From assembly GCA_934454525.1 (NCBI GenBank), contig CAKSFM010000005.1, forward strand, positions 1-64,000: a stretch of 64,000 nt of DNA. Reading direction: 5' to 3'. Within the stretch, counting starts at the first letter, position 1; every line of letters starts with the position of its first letter. Source of the stretch: an uncultured Clostridia bacterium (GTDB taxonomy: Bacteria; Bacillota; Clostridia; UMGS1883). Made by a program: the position numbers and the translations under genes. This document shows positions 24,402 to 33,237 of the stretch, piece by piece. A model generated the notes under the pieces. It saw nothing but the letters and a program-made list of their open reading frames with translations. It was not told the origin of the DNA and made no database searches.

Positions 24402-25265
24402 ATGAAGCATATCACAATAGCATCGGCAGTCGGCGTCAATGTTGGGATGGTGCGAAAAAACAATGAGGATAACTTCTATTACAACGGACTGCATCTCACA
24501 CGCGTAAATCGTGAAATTCCGGCGGTTTATTCGGAACGAAGGGATGATGCGGCACAGATTTTTGCCGTTTGCGACGGAATGGGCGGAGAAGCGTACGGCG
24601 AAGAGGCGTCTTTAACTGCTGTTGAAACACTGGTAAAATATAAAGATGTACTCAGCTCGGCAGAAATTCATGATATTGATAAGTACGTGCAAATGTTTTT
24701 GCTTGAAGCAAGCAATCTGATTTATGAAAAAAGCTGCGCCGCAGGGCAGAGAATAGGAACAACAATTGCCATGCTGTGCGCAGAAAACGGAAAAATTCAT
24801 ATTTATAACGTTGGTGACAGCAGAGTGTACAGGCTGCATAAAAACAAGCTTGTGCAGCTCACGGAGGATCACACGCAGGCAATGCGGGCTTTCAGAATGG
24901 GTTCGGTGAAGAAAAAGGATTTAAAAACGCACCCTCACAGAAACAAGCTCACGCAGTACCTCGGTCTGTCAACTGCGGAAATGGTAATAAAACCGGGCAT
25001 TGCCGAGAGCGCTGCTGCAAATAATGATAAGTATCTCATATGCAGTGACGGCGTGACGGACATGCTTGAAGACAGCGAGATAAAAAGAATTTTGAAGCAG
25101 AATAACTCCGAACGCGATATTGTCGGAGAATTGATTGAGAAAGCAAAGGACAAGGGCGGCAGGGATAATATTACCGCCATTGTTTTGAAAATAGAAATTG
25201 ATAAGAAACGCCTTTTTTCGTTCAGCCGAAAAAAGAATGAGGCGGTAAAGGAGAATGTGCGATGA
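24402..25265 (+). CDS. PP2C-family Ser/Thr protein phosphatase
   Basis: A 287-residue PPM phosphatase that would dephosphorylate targets of the kinase at 28097. The metal-binding motifs are intact: MVRKNNEDNFYYN (about residues 14-26), FAVCDGMGGEAYGEEA (about 55-70), YNVGDSRVYRL, CSDGVTDML and GGRDNITAIVL. The C-terminal tail is basic. ATG 24402 follows GAGAGG. Its stop overlaps the start of the small membrane gene downstream (ATGA). The pair of phosphatase and kinase in a T7SS locus argues for reversible phosphorylation of the system. Confidence 0.93.
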   Translation: MKHITIASAVGVNVGMVRKNNEDNFYYNGLHLTRVNREIPAVYSERRDDAAQIFAVCDGMGGEAYGEEASLTAVETLVKYKDVLSSAEIHDIDKYVQMFLLEASNLIYEKSCAAGQRIGTTIAMLCAENGKIHIYNVGDSRVYRLHKNKLVQLTEDHTQAMRAFRMGSVKKKDLKTHPHRNKLTQYLGLSTAEMVIKPGIAESAAANNDKYLICSDGVTDMLEDSEIKRILKQNNSERDIVGELIEKAKDKGGRDNITAIVLKIEIDKKRLFSFSRKKNEAVKENVR

Positions 25266-25501
25266 GCAAGCTAAAGCAGTATTTGGCAGCGGTTATCACG
25301 CAGATATTGGTAATTACGGTATATGTAATATACAGCTTTTATGCATTCAAATCAGAAAAGGTTGTGTTGAGTCCGATAAAATATACGGTTTCCGTCGGCG
25401 GAGCGCTGCTGGTGATTGACCTTGTCTGCATACTGGTGATTTTCAGAAAAAATTTCAGAAAAAATGAAAATGCGGAGGATTATCATGAGCAGGAAAATTG
25501 A
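25262..25501 (+). CDS. Two-helix small membrane protein
   Basis: A 79-residue protein with two membrane helices (about residues 8-28 and 40-62) and a charged C-terminal tail (RKNFRKNENAEDYHEQEN). It overlaps the phosphatase gene by 4 nt and the next gene by 17 nt, so all three are translationally coupled. No family is recognised. By analogy with small T7SS membrane parts such as EssA, it could be a structural subunit, but there is no sequence proof. Confidence 0.6.
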   Translation: MSKLKQYLAAVITQILVITVYVIYSFYAFKSEKVVLSPIKYTVSVGGALLVIDLVCILVIFRKNFRKNENAEDYHEQEN

Positions 25502-27047
25502 AGCGGCAAAGATATTTTTAATACTGCTGATAACGGCAATGCTTATGGCAACGGCAGCAACATCCATTTATGCGGCGTATGCAAAGCCGGCATTTTATAC
25601 TAAATTTATGACGCTCGGTAATAAGTATTTAAACGAGGGTAAGTATAAGGAAGCCATTCTGGAATTTACAAAGGCAGTAAAAATTGACGGAAAAAGCACC
25701 AAGGCGCGCATCGGAATCGCAAAGGGCAGCATTGAACTCGGTGATGTTGATACTGCGGTAAGGGTTTTGAAAGAAGCTCAGAAAATTGATTTTGACAACA
25801 CTGAGCTTTTATGCGAAATCATTGATATACTTAAAGATGCCGATCCTGACGCAGCATACGAAATATTGATGAATTACGTCAAAAAGCACGGAAAGGGCAA
25901 TCTTGATTCCGATGTGAGAAAGCTGCTTGATTCGGCGAATGAAAAACCGAAGATACCGGAAATCATTCCTCAGTCGGGAACATATATCAAGCCGTTCTCA
26001 ATGCGCCTTAAATCCGACAAGGTACGCGTCGGCCACACATTCTATTATACAGACCGTGACAAGGAGCCGGATAAAAAGGATAAGCAGTATCGCGGAGGGA
26101 TTCAGATTCAGCAGGATGCGCATATAAAAATCAGAGGATATAATCCCAAAGGAGAGCACACCGATGTTTTTGAAGCGGAATATGTGATTGATTCAAGCAT
26201 TGAAACGCAAATCAAAAATATCATTGCGGAAGCAAAAGAAGAAATGAAGAAAACCGAAGTAGGAAAAGAGGTCGGCAATTGTATTGAGGGCGCGAAAGAA
26301 AAGCTTCAGAGCAAACTCGATAAGGGCGAGAATCTGCTTGAAAAGAACTACGTCAGCGCAGAAGCCGGCAATGAAATGTACGCACAGCTTTCGGAAGCAT
26401 TTGAACAGTTCCATAACAGCATAATTGTGCCGACGGAGCGCGAAGCGCTGAAAAAAGTGATTGTACAGGCGGAGCGCACCGAGGAAAATGCCGTTGAGGG
26501 CAGCGATGTCGGGCAGTACAGAGAGGGCGCAAAGGAGACGCTTGAATCTGATATTTCAAACGCAAAAAAGGTATATAAAAATCTTATTGCCCGCCAGGAG
26601 CATATTGACCTTGCAAAGGACGAACTGACAAACGCATTGGCGGATATGGAAGCCAAGAAAGTTACACAGACGGACAAAATAATTGAAGAAACAGGTGCGA
26701 AAATAGGACCGGTAACAGTGTCGCTTTTATGGAACACAACCGATGACCTCGACCTGCATGTAACGAGTCCGCTGGGAGATACAATCTATTTCAATAACAA
26801 AAACGGAAGCTCGGGCGGACGGCTTGATGTTGACCGCCAGGTAAGCGATTTCGTTACCAATCCTGTTGAGAATATATTCTGGCAGACGCCGCCCCGCGGT
26901 ACATACACGGTTAAAGTAAATATGTACAGCAAACGCACTGAGGGCAGTGTGCCGTTCAAGGTAAGGCTTATTGTTGACGGCAGGGCAACGATATACGATA
27001 TGAATATAACAAACGGAACAAGTAATGTTTGTACGTTCAGTTACTGA
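25485..27047 (+). CDS. Membrane-anchored TPR protein with FIVAR-like region and YfaP/DUF2135-like C terminus
   Basis: A 520-residue protein with an N-terminal membrane helix (about residues 7-28), probably an uncleaved anchor. TPR units follow (about 35-150), then a chitobiase C-terminal-like segment (about 165-235, with IIPQSGTY and GHTFYYTDRDKEP), helical FIVAR-like repeats (about 240-400) and a C-terminal beta domain (about 410-520) with LLWNTTDDLDLHVTSPLGD and the GGRLDVDRQ region typical of YfaP/DUF2135. Most of it should face outside. The architecture suggests wall or polymer contact. The TPR start closely resembles those of the next two genes. Confidence 0.75.
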   Translation: MSRKIEAAKIFLILLITAMLMATAATSIYAAYAKPAFYTKFMTLGNKYLNEGKYKEAILEFTKAVKIDGKSTKARIGIAKGSIELGDVDTAVRVLKEAQKIDFDNTELLCEIIDILKDADPDAAYEILMNYVKKHGKGNLDSDVRKLLDSANEKPKIPEIIPQSGTYIKPFSMRLKSDKVRVGHTFYYTDRDKEPDKKDKQYRGGIQIQQDAHIKIRGYNPKGEHTDVFEAEYVIDSSIETQIKNIIAEAKEEMKKTEVGKEVGNCIEGAKEKLQSKLDKGENLLEKNYVSAEAGNEMYAQLSEAFEQFHNSIIVPTEREALKKVIVQAERTEENAVEGSDVGQYREGAKETLESDISNAKKVYKNLIARQEHIDLAKDELTNALADMEAKKVTQTDKIIEETGAKIGPVTVSLLWNTTDDLDLHVTSPLGDTIYFNNKNGSSGGRLDVDRQVSDFVTNPVENIFWQTPPRGTYTVKVNMYSKRTEGSVPFKVRLIVDGRATIYDMNITNGTSNVCTFSY

Positions 27048-27070
27048 TTCCGGTTTCGGAGGCGTGGTTA

Positions 27071-28075
27071 ATGACTGTAAAAAAAGCTCTGATATGCGCA
27101 ATCCTTGCCGTAATACTGATTACGGCGGCTGTGTGCGTTATTATAAGCACCGGGGTGATAAACCCCGTGAAGCATGGGTTGGCGCTCGGTTATAAATATT
27201 TGGAAGAAGGAAAGTATGAAGAAGCAATTATCGCCTTTAATAAGGTTATAAAAATAGACGGAAAGAATGTTGATTCGTACTTAGGTAAAGCAACTGCTGA
27301 AAGAAAGCTCGGAAAGGATGCGGCAGCAGCCGATACGATTGAAAAAGCAATTAAAGCGGCAATATCGTCCGCGGAGCGCAGCTACCGGCGCGAAAATTTC
27401 GAAAGCGCCGTTAAATGGTGGATTAAAAATTCAGATGCTTCAGACGCCGAGTTTGAGAAAATTCTTGATATGCTTGTTGACCTTCATATTATTGAGGAAT
27501 ACAAGTGGGGCGAAGAAAAGTTTGAAACCGATGAGCCTTACCGGGAATACAGGGAACTCTATATTGACGGCAGGGAAAGCGGAAGAAAAGAATATACCGG
27601 TAATAATGCCGATTCCGAATGGGTGAACGAGGGATATGAATCCTCAGAACCGTATAAAGAGTATGAACGGCTGTATCTTAATTCAGAACCTACTGACAAG
27701 GTTCGGTATACGGGAAAGACAAGACCGAAAACCGATGAAATCAAAAAGAAGCTTGTCGGAACATGGAAATGCCGCGGAGATTCCTATGCACATATGATTG
27801 ACACTCTGATATTCCGCTCGGACGGAACTGTTCAAAACACGGCTATGAGATTTGATTACAACGGAACATATGAGGTTGCCGATGAACATACGGTTCGGCT
27901 TCATCTGACAGATAATTCGGGTTACGCACCTCCGAGTGATGACGGCGGAGGTACATATGATATTTCAGGCTTTGTTGTTGAACTGAAATACGATGCGGAC
28001 AGTAATACTATATCGGTTCCCAATGATAAATTTAATGACTACGGGTATCCGGAGGGAACGGTTTACGAAAAATAA
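27071..28075 (+). CDS. Membrane-anchored TPR protein with lipocalin-like C-terminal domain
   Basis: A 334-residue protein with an N-terminal membrane helix (about residues 5-27), a TPR pair beginning GYKYLEEGKYEEAIIAFNKV, and two tandem imperfect repeats (about 138-215) ending in RKEYTGN and KVRYTGK. A C-terminal beta domain (about 228-334) starts LVGTWKCRGD, as in bacterial lipocalin-like domains. ATG 27071 follows GGAGGCG. It is a paralogue of the preceding gene at its N-terminal end and is probably an extracytoplasmic component. Function unknown. Confidence 0.72.
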   Translation: MTVKKALICAILAVILITAAVCVIISTGVINPVKHGLALGYKYLEEGKYEEAIIAFNKVIKIDGKNVDSYLGKATAERKLGKDAAAADTIEKAIKAAISSAERSYRRENFESAVKWWIKNSDASDAEFEKILDMLVDLHIIEEYKWGEEKFETDEPYREYRELYIDGRESGRKEYTGNNADSEWVNEGYESSEPYKEYERLYLNSEPTDKVRYTGKTRPKTDEIKKKLVGTWKCRGDSYAHMIDTLIFRSDGTVQNTAMRFDYNGTYEVADEHTVRLHLTDNSGYAPPSDDGGGTYDISGFVVELKYDADSNTISVPNDKFNDYGYPEGTVYEK

Positions 28076-28096
28076 GCAATATGACAGGTGAAATAT

Positions 28097-30058
28097 ATGC
28101 AGACACTGTTTAACGGAAGATATCGCATAATAAAAACCATCGGCAGCGGAGGTATGGGTACGGTGTATCTTGCCGAAAGCATATCGCTCGGCACAAAATG
28201 GGCAATAAAAGCGATTCCGAAAAAAAACGGGGGAAATTACGATCTGCTTGCAGAACCGAATATCCTGAAAAAAATTAATCATCCGGCGCTTCCGCGAATT
28301 ATAGATATTGAGGAAGACAGCGAGAATCTCTATATAATAGAGGACTACATAGAGGGAGAGCCGCTTGACAAGCAGCTGCACTATCGGAAGAAATTTGATG
28401 AAGCAACGGTTATCGAATGGGCGAAGCAGCTGTGCAGAATATTGAACTATCTGCACAGCCAGAAGCCGAATCCTATTATATACAGAGATATGAAGCCATC
28501 GAACATAATCGTTTCTGCCGATAATGTTGTTAAAGTAATTGATTTCGGTATAGCACGTGAATTTAAAAAGGACAGCGGCAGCGACACGAGTTACATGGGA
28601 ACGCGAGGATACGCGGCACCCGAACAGTACGGAACGGGGCAGACAGATGCGCGGACCGATATATACTCGCTCGGTGCAACCATGTATCACCTGCTGACAG
28701 GCAAAAGCCCGAATGAGCCGCCCTATGAGTTTAAGCCGCTGAGACTGACGGACAGCTCGCTGTCTGAGGGAATTGAGCATATTGTTTGGAAATGCGTTCG
28801 CAATAATCCGGCTGACAGATATCAGAACACGGAGGAGCTTCTCAGAGACCTTGATAATATATATACGTTTAATTCTTTCTACAAAAAGCAGAAACGCGCG
28901 CGAAAAATAAGGATTGCGGCGGAGGGGGCGGCGTTTGTGTGCCTTGCGGCATTATCTGTTTTCCTCGGCAGCCGCATGATAGCGAATAGGAACGAAGAGT
29001 ATAAGAATGCTGTTGACAATGGGTATAAATATCTTCAGTCATATGAGCTGGAGGAATCAAAGAGCTGCTTTGAGTATGCTATAGAAAGAAAAAAGAATGA
29101 CCCGGCGCCGTACCTCGGAATTGCTCAGATATTGCTCAGACAGGGAAAATATGAGGAATGTGTTTCTTATCTTGACAATGTTGCCGAGCAAATGCCCGAA
29201 TGTGAGGAGGACGCGCGCTATAACTACCTGAGAGGCTCGGTTATTTACGAGGATGAGAATTATGAGCTTGCAAAGAGTTATCTGAAAAAAGCATGCGAGC
29301 TTGACAGCTCGGATAATACCTATCGCAGGGATTTGGCAGTGTGCTATGCGAAACTGGGAGATTTGGAAAAAGCAAAGAATATTCTGGATAAGATTCAGGC
29401 AAACGGAGTTGACGAGGATATTTTAAACTATGTCCGCGGACAGGTTGCATTGGCTGAGGGAAGCACGGACGAAGCAATTGCTGACTTTGAAAAAACAATT
29501 TCCCTGACAGAGAGTGAGGATATGAAAACGCGCTCTTATCTGGAATTATCGGACATATACAAGTCAATGCGTCACACGGACTATGAAAACTGGACGGCAA
29601 TCAACAAGCAAATCGAAGTCTTGGAAAGAGCAGTAAAGGATTTGAAAGATGAGGATAATCTGCTTATCACGGAAGCGATGGCGGAGGCATATTTCACAGC
29701 AAAAAAATATGATTTGTCCGTTCAGAAGTTTAACCGGCTGATTGAGCTTGGTTATGAGCGCGCATACATATACAGAAATATCGCAATTATTTATCAGCAG
29801 ACCGGCAAATACAGCGAAGCTGAGCAGGTGCTTGAAACCATGAAAGAAAAATATCCCGATAATTATCAGTGCTATTTACAGCTTTCATATCTGTATATGG
29901 ATATTGAGGGAGAAAAATCAGAGGACAGCCGTGATTATTCCGAGGCTTATAAAAATTATAAACTGGCAGTGAAATTTGCGCCGAACGGCAAACAAACATC
30001 CGATGTTATGCAGCTTGCAGCTAAAATAAACGAGCTGAAAGAAAAAGGCTGGTTATAG
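28097..30058 (+). CDS. Hanks-type Ser/Thr kinase with membrane helix and external TPR domain
   Basis: A 653-residue PknB-like kinase. All catalytic elements are present: GSGGMGTVYLAE, Lys38 in WAIKAIPK, Asp131 in IYRDMKPSNII, DFG in VIDFGIARE and the P+1 region RGYAAPEQYG. A membrane helix (about residues 273-294) leads to an external TPR array (about 300-645) in place of the PASTA repeats of PrkC. Such a sensor may respond to wall or envelope partners. The likely counter-enzyme is the PP2C at 24402, and likely targets are the Thr-rich protein encoded 17 nt downstream and the FHA-linked machinery. Confidence 0.93.
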   Translation: MQTLFNGRYRIIKTIGSGGMGTVYLAESISLGTKWAIKAIPKKNGGNYDLLAEPNILKKINHPALPRIIDIEEDSENLYIIEDYIEGEPLDKQLHYRKKFDEATVIEWAKQLCRILNYLHSQKPNPIIYRDMKPSNIIVSADNVVKVIDFGIAREFKKDSGSDTSYMGTRGYAAPEQYGTGQTDARTDIYSLGATMYHLLTGKSPNEPPYEFKPLRLTDSSLSEGIEHIVWKCVRNNPADRYQNTEELLRDLDNIYTFNSFYKKQKRARKIRIAAEGAAFVCLAALSVFLGSRMIANRNEEYKNAVDNGYKYLQSYELEESKSCFEYAIERKKNDPAPYLGIAQILLRQGKYEECVSYLDNVAEQMPECEEDARYNYLRGSVIYEDENYELAKSYLKKACELDSSDNTYRRDLAVCYAKLGDLEKAKNILDKIQANGVDEDILNYVRGQVALAEGSTDEAIADFEKTISLTESEDMKTRSYLELSDIYKSMRHTDYENWTAINKQIEVLERAVKDLKDEDNLLITEAMAEAYFTAKKYDLSVQKFNRLIELGYERAYIYRNIAIIYQQTGKYSEAEQVLETMKEKYPDNYQCYLQLSYLYMDIEGEKSEDSRDYSEAYKNYKLAVKFAPNGKQTSDVMQLAAKINELKEKGWL

Positions 30059-30074
30059 AGGGGCGGGAGATATA

Positions 30075-30776
30075 GTGGAGATGTTAACACTTCTGTTTTA
30101 CATTTCGGTTGTCGGAGCTGCGGCAATGCTCATAATATTGATCTGCGATATATCGAACGGTAAAAAGAAAGAACGAAAAATGATTGACAAGGCGGTAGAA
30201 AATAACAAAAAGATTCCTGTCAGAAAAGAAAAGAAAACTGCGGATGATTGGTCAAAAACTGAAAAAACGGACGCGGTTATCGGAGATGCACCGGGCGGAG
30301 ATCCAACGGAAGCAATTCCGACCGATAATGCTGCGGAATTATCCGGAACATTTCCGGAAAACAGAGATATTCCCGGGGTGAACACTGCGGAATCTTCATA
30401 TGATGCCGGTATTGATAAAACCGAGGGAATTTATGATGATAAAACCGAGGGGATTGCCGGAAATGCAGCAGGGAATCGCGAGGATGATTTAACCGAAGGA
30501 CTTGCCGGGGAAACGGCTGCCAATCCCGGCATTGATTTGACCGAAGGACTTGCTGCGGAAGCAACCGAAGGACTTGCTGCGGAAGCAACCGAAGGACTTG
30601 ACGCGGAAGCAACCGAAGGACTTGACGCGGAAGCAACCGAAGGACTTGATGCTGACAGGCAGACAGAGCAAATGGGAAATGGTTCTGCCGGCGGCATAAA
30701 GCCAAGCTTCTGTTCTCAATGCGGGAACAGAGTCAGCGGAAAATTCTGTTCGCGCTGCGGACACAGAATTTATTAA
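30075..30776 (+). CDS. Membrane protein with repeated Thr-Glu-Gly-Leu motifs and C-terminal zinc ribbon
   Basis: A 233-residue protein with one N-terminal membrane helix (about residues 5-25), a basic segment, and an acidic low-complexity tail. The tail holds eight Thr-Glu-Gly-Ile/Leu motifs (about residues 115-195) plus Thr-Glu-Ala-Ile near residue 77. A double-Cys zinc ribbon closes the protein (FCSQCGNRVSGKFCSRCGHR). Thr with Ile/Leu at +3 is a known FHA ligand type, and the gene follows the kinase by 16 nt, so I infer a multivalent phospho-docking tail. Part of the tail is encoded by perfect 24-nt repeats. The start is GTG 30075, or ATG 30081. Confidence 0.7.
   Translation: MEMLTLLFYISVVGAAAMLIILICDISNGKKKERKMIDKAVENNKKIPVRKEKKTADDWSKTEKTDAVIGDAPGGDPTEAIPTDNAAELSGTFPENRDIPGVNTAESSYDAGIDKTEGIYDDKTEGIAGNAAGNREDDLTEGLAGETAANPGIDLTEGLAAEATEGLAAEATEGLDAEATEGLDAEATEGLDADRQTEQMGNGSAGGIKPSFCSQCGNRVSGKFCSRCGHRIY
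30540..30653 (+). repeat. 24-nt coding tandem repeat
   Basis: Four full and one partial copies of a 24-nt unit (ACCGAAGGACTTGCTGCGGA plus AGCA; two units have GAC for GCT) encoding TEGLAAEA or TEGLDAEA. The near identity at DNA level indicates recent expansion, and copy number may vary between strains. Confidence 0.9.
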
Positions 30777-30868
30777 ACAGAGCGGCAAGCACAGAGCATA
30801 TGAAAAAACGGTGTCATGCTCATATGTGTTGGTCAATATAATCAAAAATATTCAGAGGAGGAAATGCA

Positions 30869-32746
30869 ATGTATTGTGAACAGTGCGGAGCAAAGAATGA
30901 AGACGGCACCAAATTCTGCACATCATGCGGAGCAAGCATGGGCGGAAACGGAGGCAATGTGACAGAAGCAACGCTTCCGCAAAAAAACAAAGGAGGAGCG
31001 GCGAAAAAAGCTGTTGCAGCAATTTTGTCGGTTGCAGTGGTATGCGGCGCCGGAGTGGCAGGCTATCGCCTGGTATCCGGCATGCTGAACTCAGGCAAAG
31101 GAGGGCGTGAAAATCACCCGGTTGTGTATATCAAGGATTCCGGACTGTATTTGAGGAACACAAACAAAAAGGAATCGTACACGCTTACCAACAAGACCGG
31201 CTATTACGATCCCGAAACAGGGGATGGATACAGCTATGGACTGGTTCAGGTTTCCGAAGACGGAAAAAGAATTTTCTTTGCTGATGCTATGGACGAGGGA
31301 AGATTCAGACTGTACTACCGAAACACAAAGCAGAAAAAGCCGAGAGGAAAGGATGCCGATGATAAGGGCATACGGCTTGCAAGCGGTGTGACAGACTTCA
31401 AAATTGCGCCGAACGGTGAGTTTGTCATATACATAAAAAATGACAGACTTTATATATCAAACCTTAAGGAAGACCGATCAATTTCAAGTGAAACGCAGGA
31501 ATATTATCTGAGCAGTGACGCGAAAAAAATCCTTTACAAGAAAAGTGACGGAGATTTATATTTGAGCGGCATCGGCAAAAAAGACAAGCCGGAAAAGATA
31601 GATTCCGAGGTTTCCGGGATAGTGTCAAACCCGTTCGAGTATAGCAAAATATACTATATGAAAGACGAATCGCTCTATGTTAAGGAATATGGCAAGGATA
31701 AGGTGAAAATTGCTTCCGATGTCAGCAATGCGTCAATGATTGGCGATAACTGCTTCTTCACCAAAGAGGTAACGAGCGAGAAAAAGTTTAAAGATCTGTT
31801 TAATGATGACTGCGCGGATTCCGATGCACAGATAACCGAACCGTCATATTCGGATTTCCAGACAACAGATGAAAACGGATATTCGCAAACGGATTATGAC
31901 GCATACAATGAAGCGGACGATAAATATGATGAAAAGTGCGGACGCGACGATGTGAGAGAATACTACAGCGAAAATCCGGAGGAGATTAAAACCTACACGC
32001 TTTATATGGCAGACAAAAAGGATGCGAAGAAGCTTGAGGAGGGTCTTCTTAACGGCTACATTTATGACAGAATTATAGAAAAGCAGTCGGATGACGGCGG
32101 CAAAATCACCTTAAGCGAAGTTACCGGTCTGAGTGACGCGCGGTCCAAGCTCAGCGATCTTAAAGATAATATCGAAACTGAAACGGCACTGCTGAAATCA
32201 GATGGCACGATAATACCGATTGACAGCGATTTCGCTGATGACGCGAAAAATATAACGGTTTCGGAGGACGAAAAGTATTTGTATTGCATTGAGGATGTGA
32301 ATTCGGATTACTGCGGAACGTTAAACAGATATTCGGTAAGCAGTTCGGGAATTGGATCTAAAAAGAAAATTCATGACGAAGCGAGCGGCTATATGCTTGA
32401 GGATGGCGCAATAATTATTTATTCCGATGATAATTTCGGTATATTCGTAAACGGAAAATACACCTCTTTGGCAGACAGCTACAGCGGAATGCACAGCTAT
32501 AATGACGGAGTGTTGTATTATTATGATCAGTACAGCTCAAGCGGAGAAATCGGAAATCTGATGAGATTTAAAAACGGAAAGAAAGAACAGATTGACATTG
32601 ATGTGCATGATTTTGTAATTCACGGAACAAAGGATTGCTATTATCTTAAGGACTACAGCATAAAAAGCTCAAGAGGCGAACTGTATCGCCGCAACGGCAA
32701 AAAATCGAAGCTTATCGATTCTGATGTAAGTTATATTGTTTATTAA
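30869..32746 (+). CDS. Zinc-ribbon membrane protein with large beta-rich external domain
   Basis: A 625-residue protein. It has an N-terminal zinc ribbon (CEQCGAKNEDGTKFCTSCGA), a Gly/Lys linker, a membrane helix (about residues 48-68), and a large extracytoplasmic region of short repeated beta motifs such as LYLRNTN, RLYISNL and GDLYLSGI. This suggests a beta-propeller-like fold, interrupted by an acidic Tyr-rich stretch (about 310-375). The zinc ribbon should be cytoplasmic. The function is unknown; similar zinc-ribbon plus propeller proteins occur beside T7SS-like genes in Clostridia as far as I recall. The 92 nt before it have no obvious terminator. Confidence 0.65.
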   Translation: MYCEQCGAKNEDGTKFCTSCGASMGGNGGNVTEATLPQKNKGGAAKKAVAAILSVAVVCGAGVAGYRLVSGMLNSGKGGRENHPVVYIKDSGLYLRNTNKKESYTLTNKTGYYDPETGDGYSYGLVQVSEDGKRIFFADAMDEGRFRLYYRNTKQKKPRGKDADDKGIRLASGVTDFKIAPNGEFVIYIKNDRLYISNLKEDRSISSETQEYYLSSDAKKILYKKSDGDLYLSGIGKKDKPEKIDSEVSGIVSNPFEYSKIYYMKDESLYVKEYGKDKVKIASDVSNASMIGDNCFFTKEVTSEKKFKDLFNDDCADSDAQITEPSYSDFQTTDENGYSQTDYDAYNEADDKYDEKCGRDDVREYYSENPEEIKTYTLYMADKKDAKKLEEGLLNGYIYDRIIEKQSDDGGKITLSEVTGLSDARSKLSDLKDNIETETALLKSDGTIIPIDSDFADDAKNITVSEDEKYLYCIEDVNSDYCGTLNRYSVSSSGIGSKKKIHDEASGYMLEDGAIIIYSDDNFGIFVNGKYTSLADSYSGMHSYNDGVLYYYDQYSSSGEIGNLMRFKNGKKEQIDIDVHDFVIHGTKDCYYLKDYSIKSSRGELYRRNGKKSKLIDSDVSYIVY

Positions 32747-32765
32747 TTTTTAGAGGAGGATAATT

Positions 32766-33176
32766 ATGGCAGACTTTTTCGGAAAAGTAAAGGATGGATT
32801 TAACAAGGGTGTGGCAACAGTCAGCACGGGTTCTAAAACGATGATTGAAAAATCAAAAATCAGCACCGTGATTAAAAGCCTGGAGGAAGAAAAGAAGCAG
32901 CTTGCGGAAATTCTCGGTGATAAGGTGCATCAGTATTGCCTTGAGCATGCTGAGGGCGACATTCCGAGAGCGGAAGTCAGCAGCATCAGCAGTGAAATAA
33001 CCGCGCGTGAAGAACAGATTGAAATTCATAAAAAGAAAATTGAAGAGCTTGACGCAGAGATGAATCAAATCATCGGAAATGCGTCCGGGGCAGCCGTGTC
33101 AAATATATGCCAGTGCGGACACACGAATGCGCCGGGAGCAAAATTCTGCGCAAAATGCGGCAGTAAGCTGCAGTGA
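32766..33176 (+). CDS. Coiled-coil protein with C-terminal zinc ribbon
   Basis: A 136-residue soluble protein with a Gly/Phe-containing amphipathic start (MADFFGKVKDGFNKGV), a long coiled coil (about residues 35-105) and a C-terminal zinc ribbon (CQCGHTNAPGAKFCAKCGSK). The two-pair Cys pattern matches the ribbons in the neighbouring proteins. With no membrane segment, it could bridge several zinc-ribbon membrane proteins in the cytoplasm. AGAGGAGGA precedes ATG. Confidence 0.7.
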   Translation: MADFFGKVKDGFNKGVATVSTGSKTMIEKSKISTVIKSLEEEKKQLAEILGDKVHQYCLEHAEGDIPRAEVSSISSEITAREEQIEIHKKKIEELDAEMNQIIGNASGAAVSNICQCGHTNAPGAKFCAKCGSKLQ

Positions 33177-33183
33177 GAAGAGT

Positions 33184-33219
33184 CTGATTATCACAGCCCG
33201 TTCGGGCTGTGATAATCAG
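33184..33219 (+). other. Intergenic hairpin inside the T7SS locus
   Basis: CTGATTATCACAGCCC pairs perfectly with its complement across GTTC, a 16-bp stem. No T-run follows directly, and the ribosome-binding site of the next gene lies only about 8 nt away. It may attenuate, stabilise an upstream mRNA, or be a processing site. Confidence 0.65.
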
Positions 33220-33237
33220 TGGTTTGGAGGTTTTTAA

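Noticed and set aside
27965..28780. Minus-strand open frame opposite the kinase gene
   Set aside because: It is antisense to the kinase catalytic domain with all Hanks motifs; its composition is Cys/Arg/Phe-rich as expected for a shadow frame.
30540..30653. Regularly spaced repeats that could suggest CRISPR
   Set aside because: The 24-nt units are contiguous and in frame, encoding TEGLAAEA; there are no spacers.
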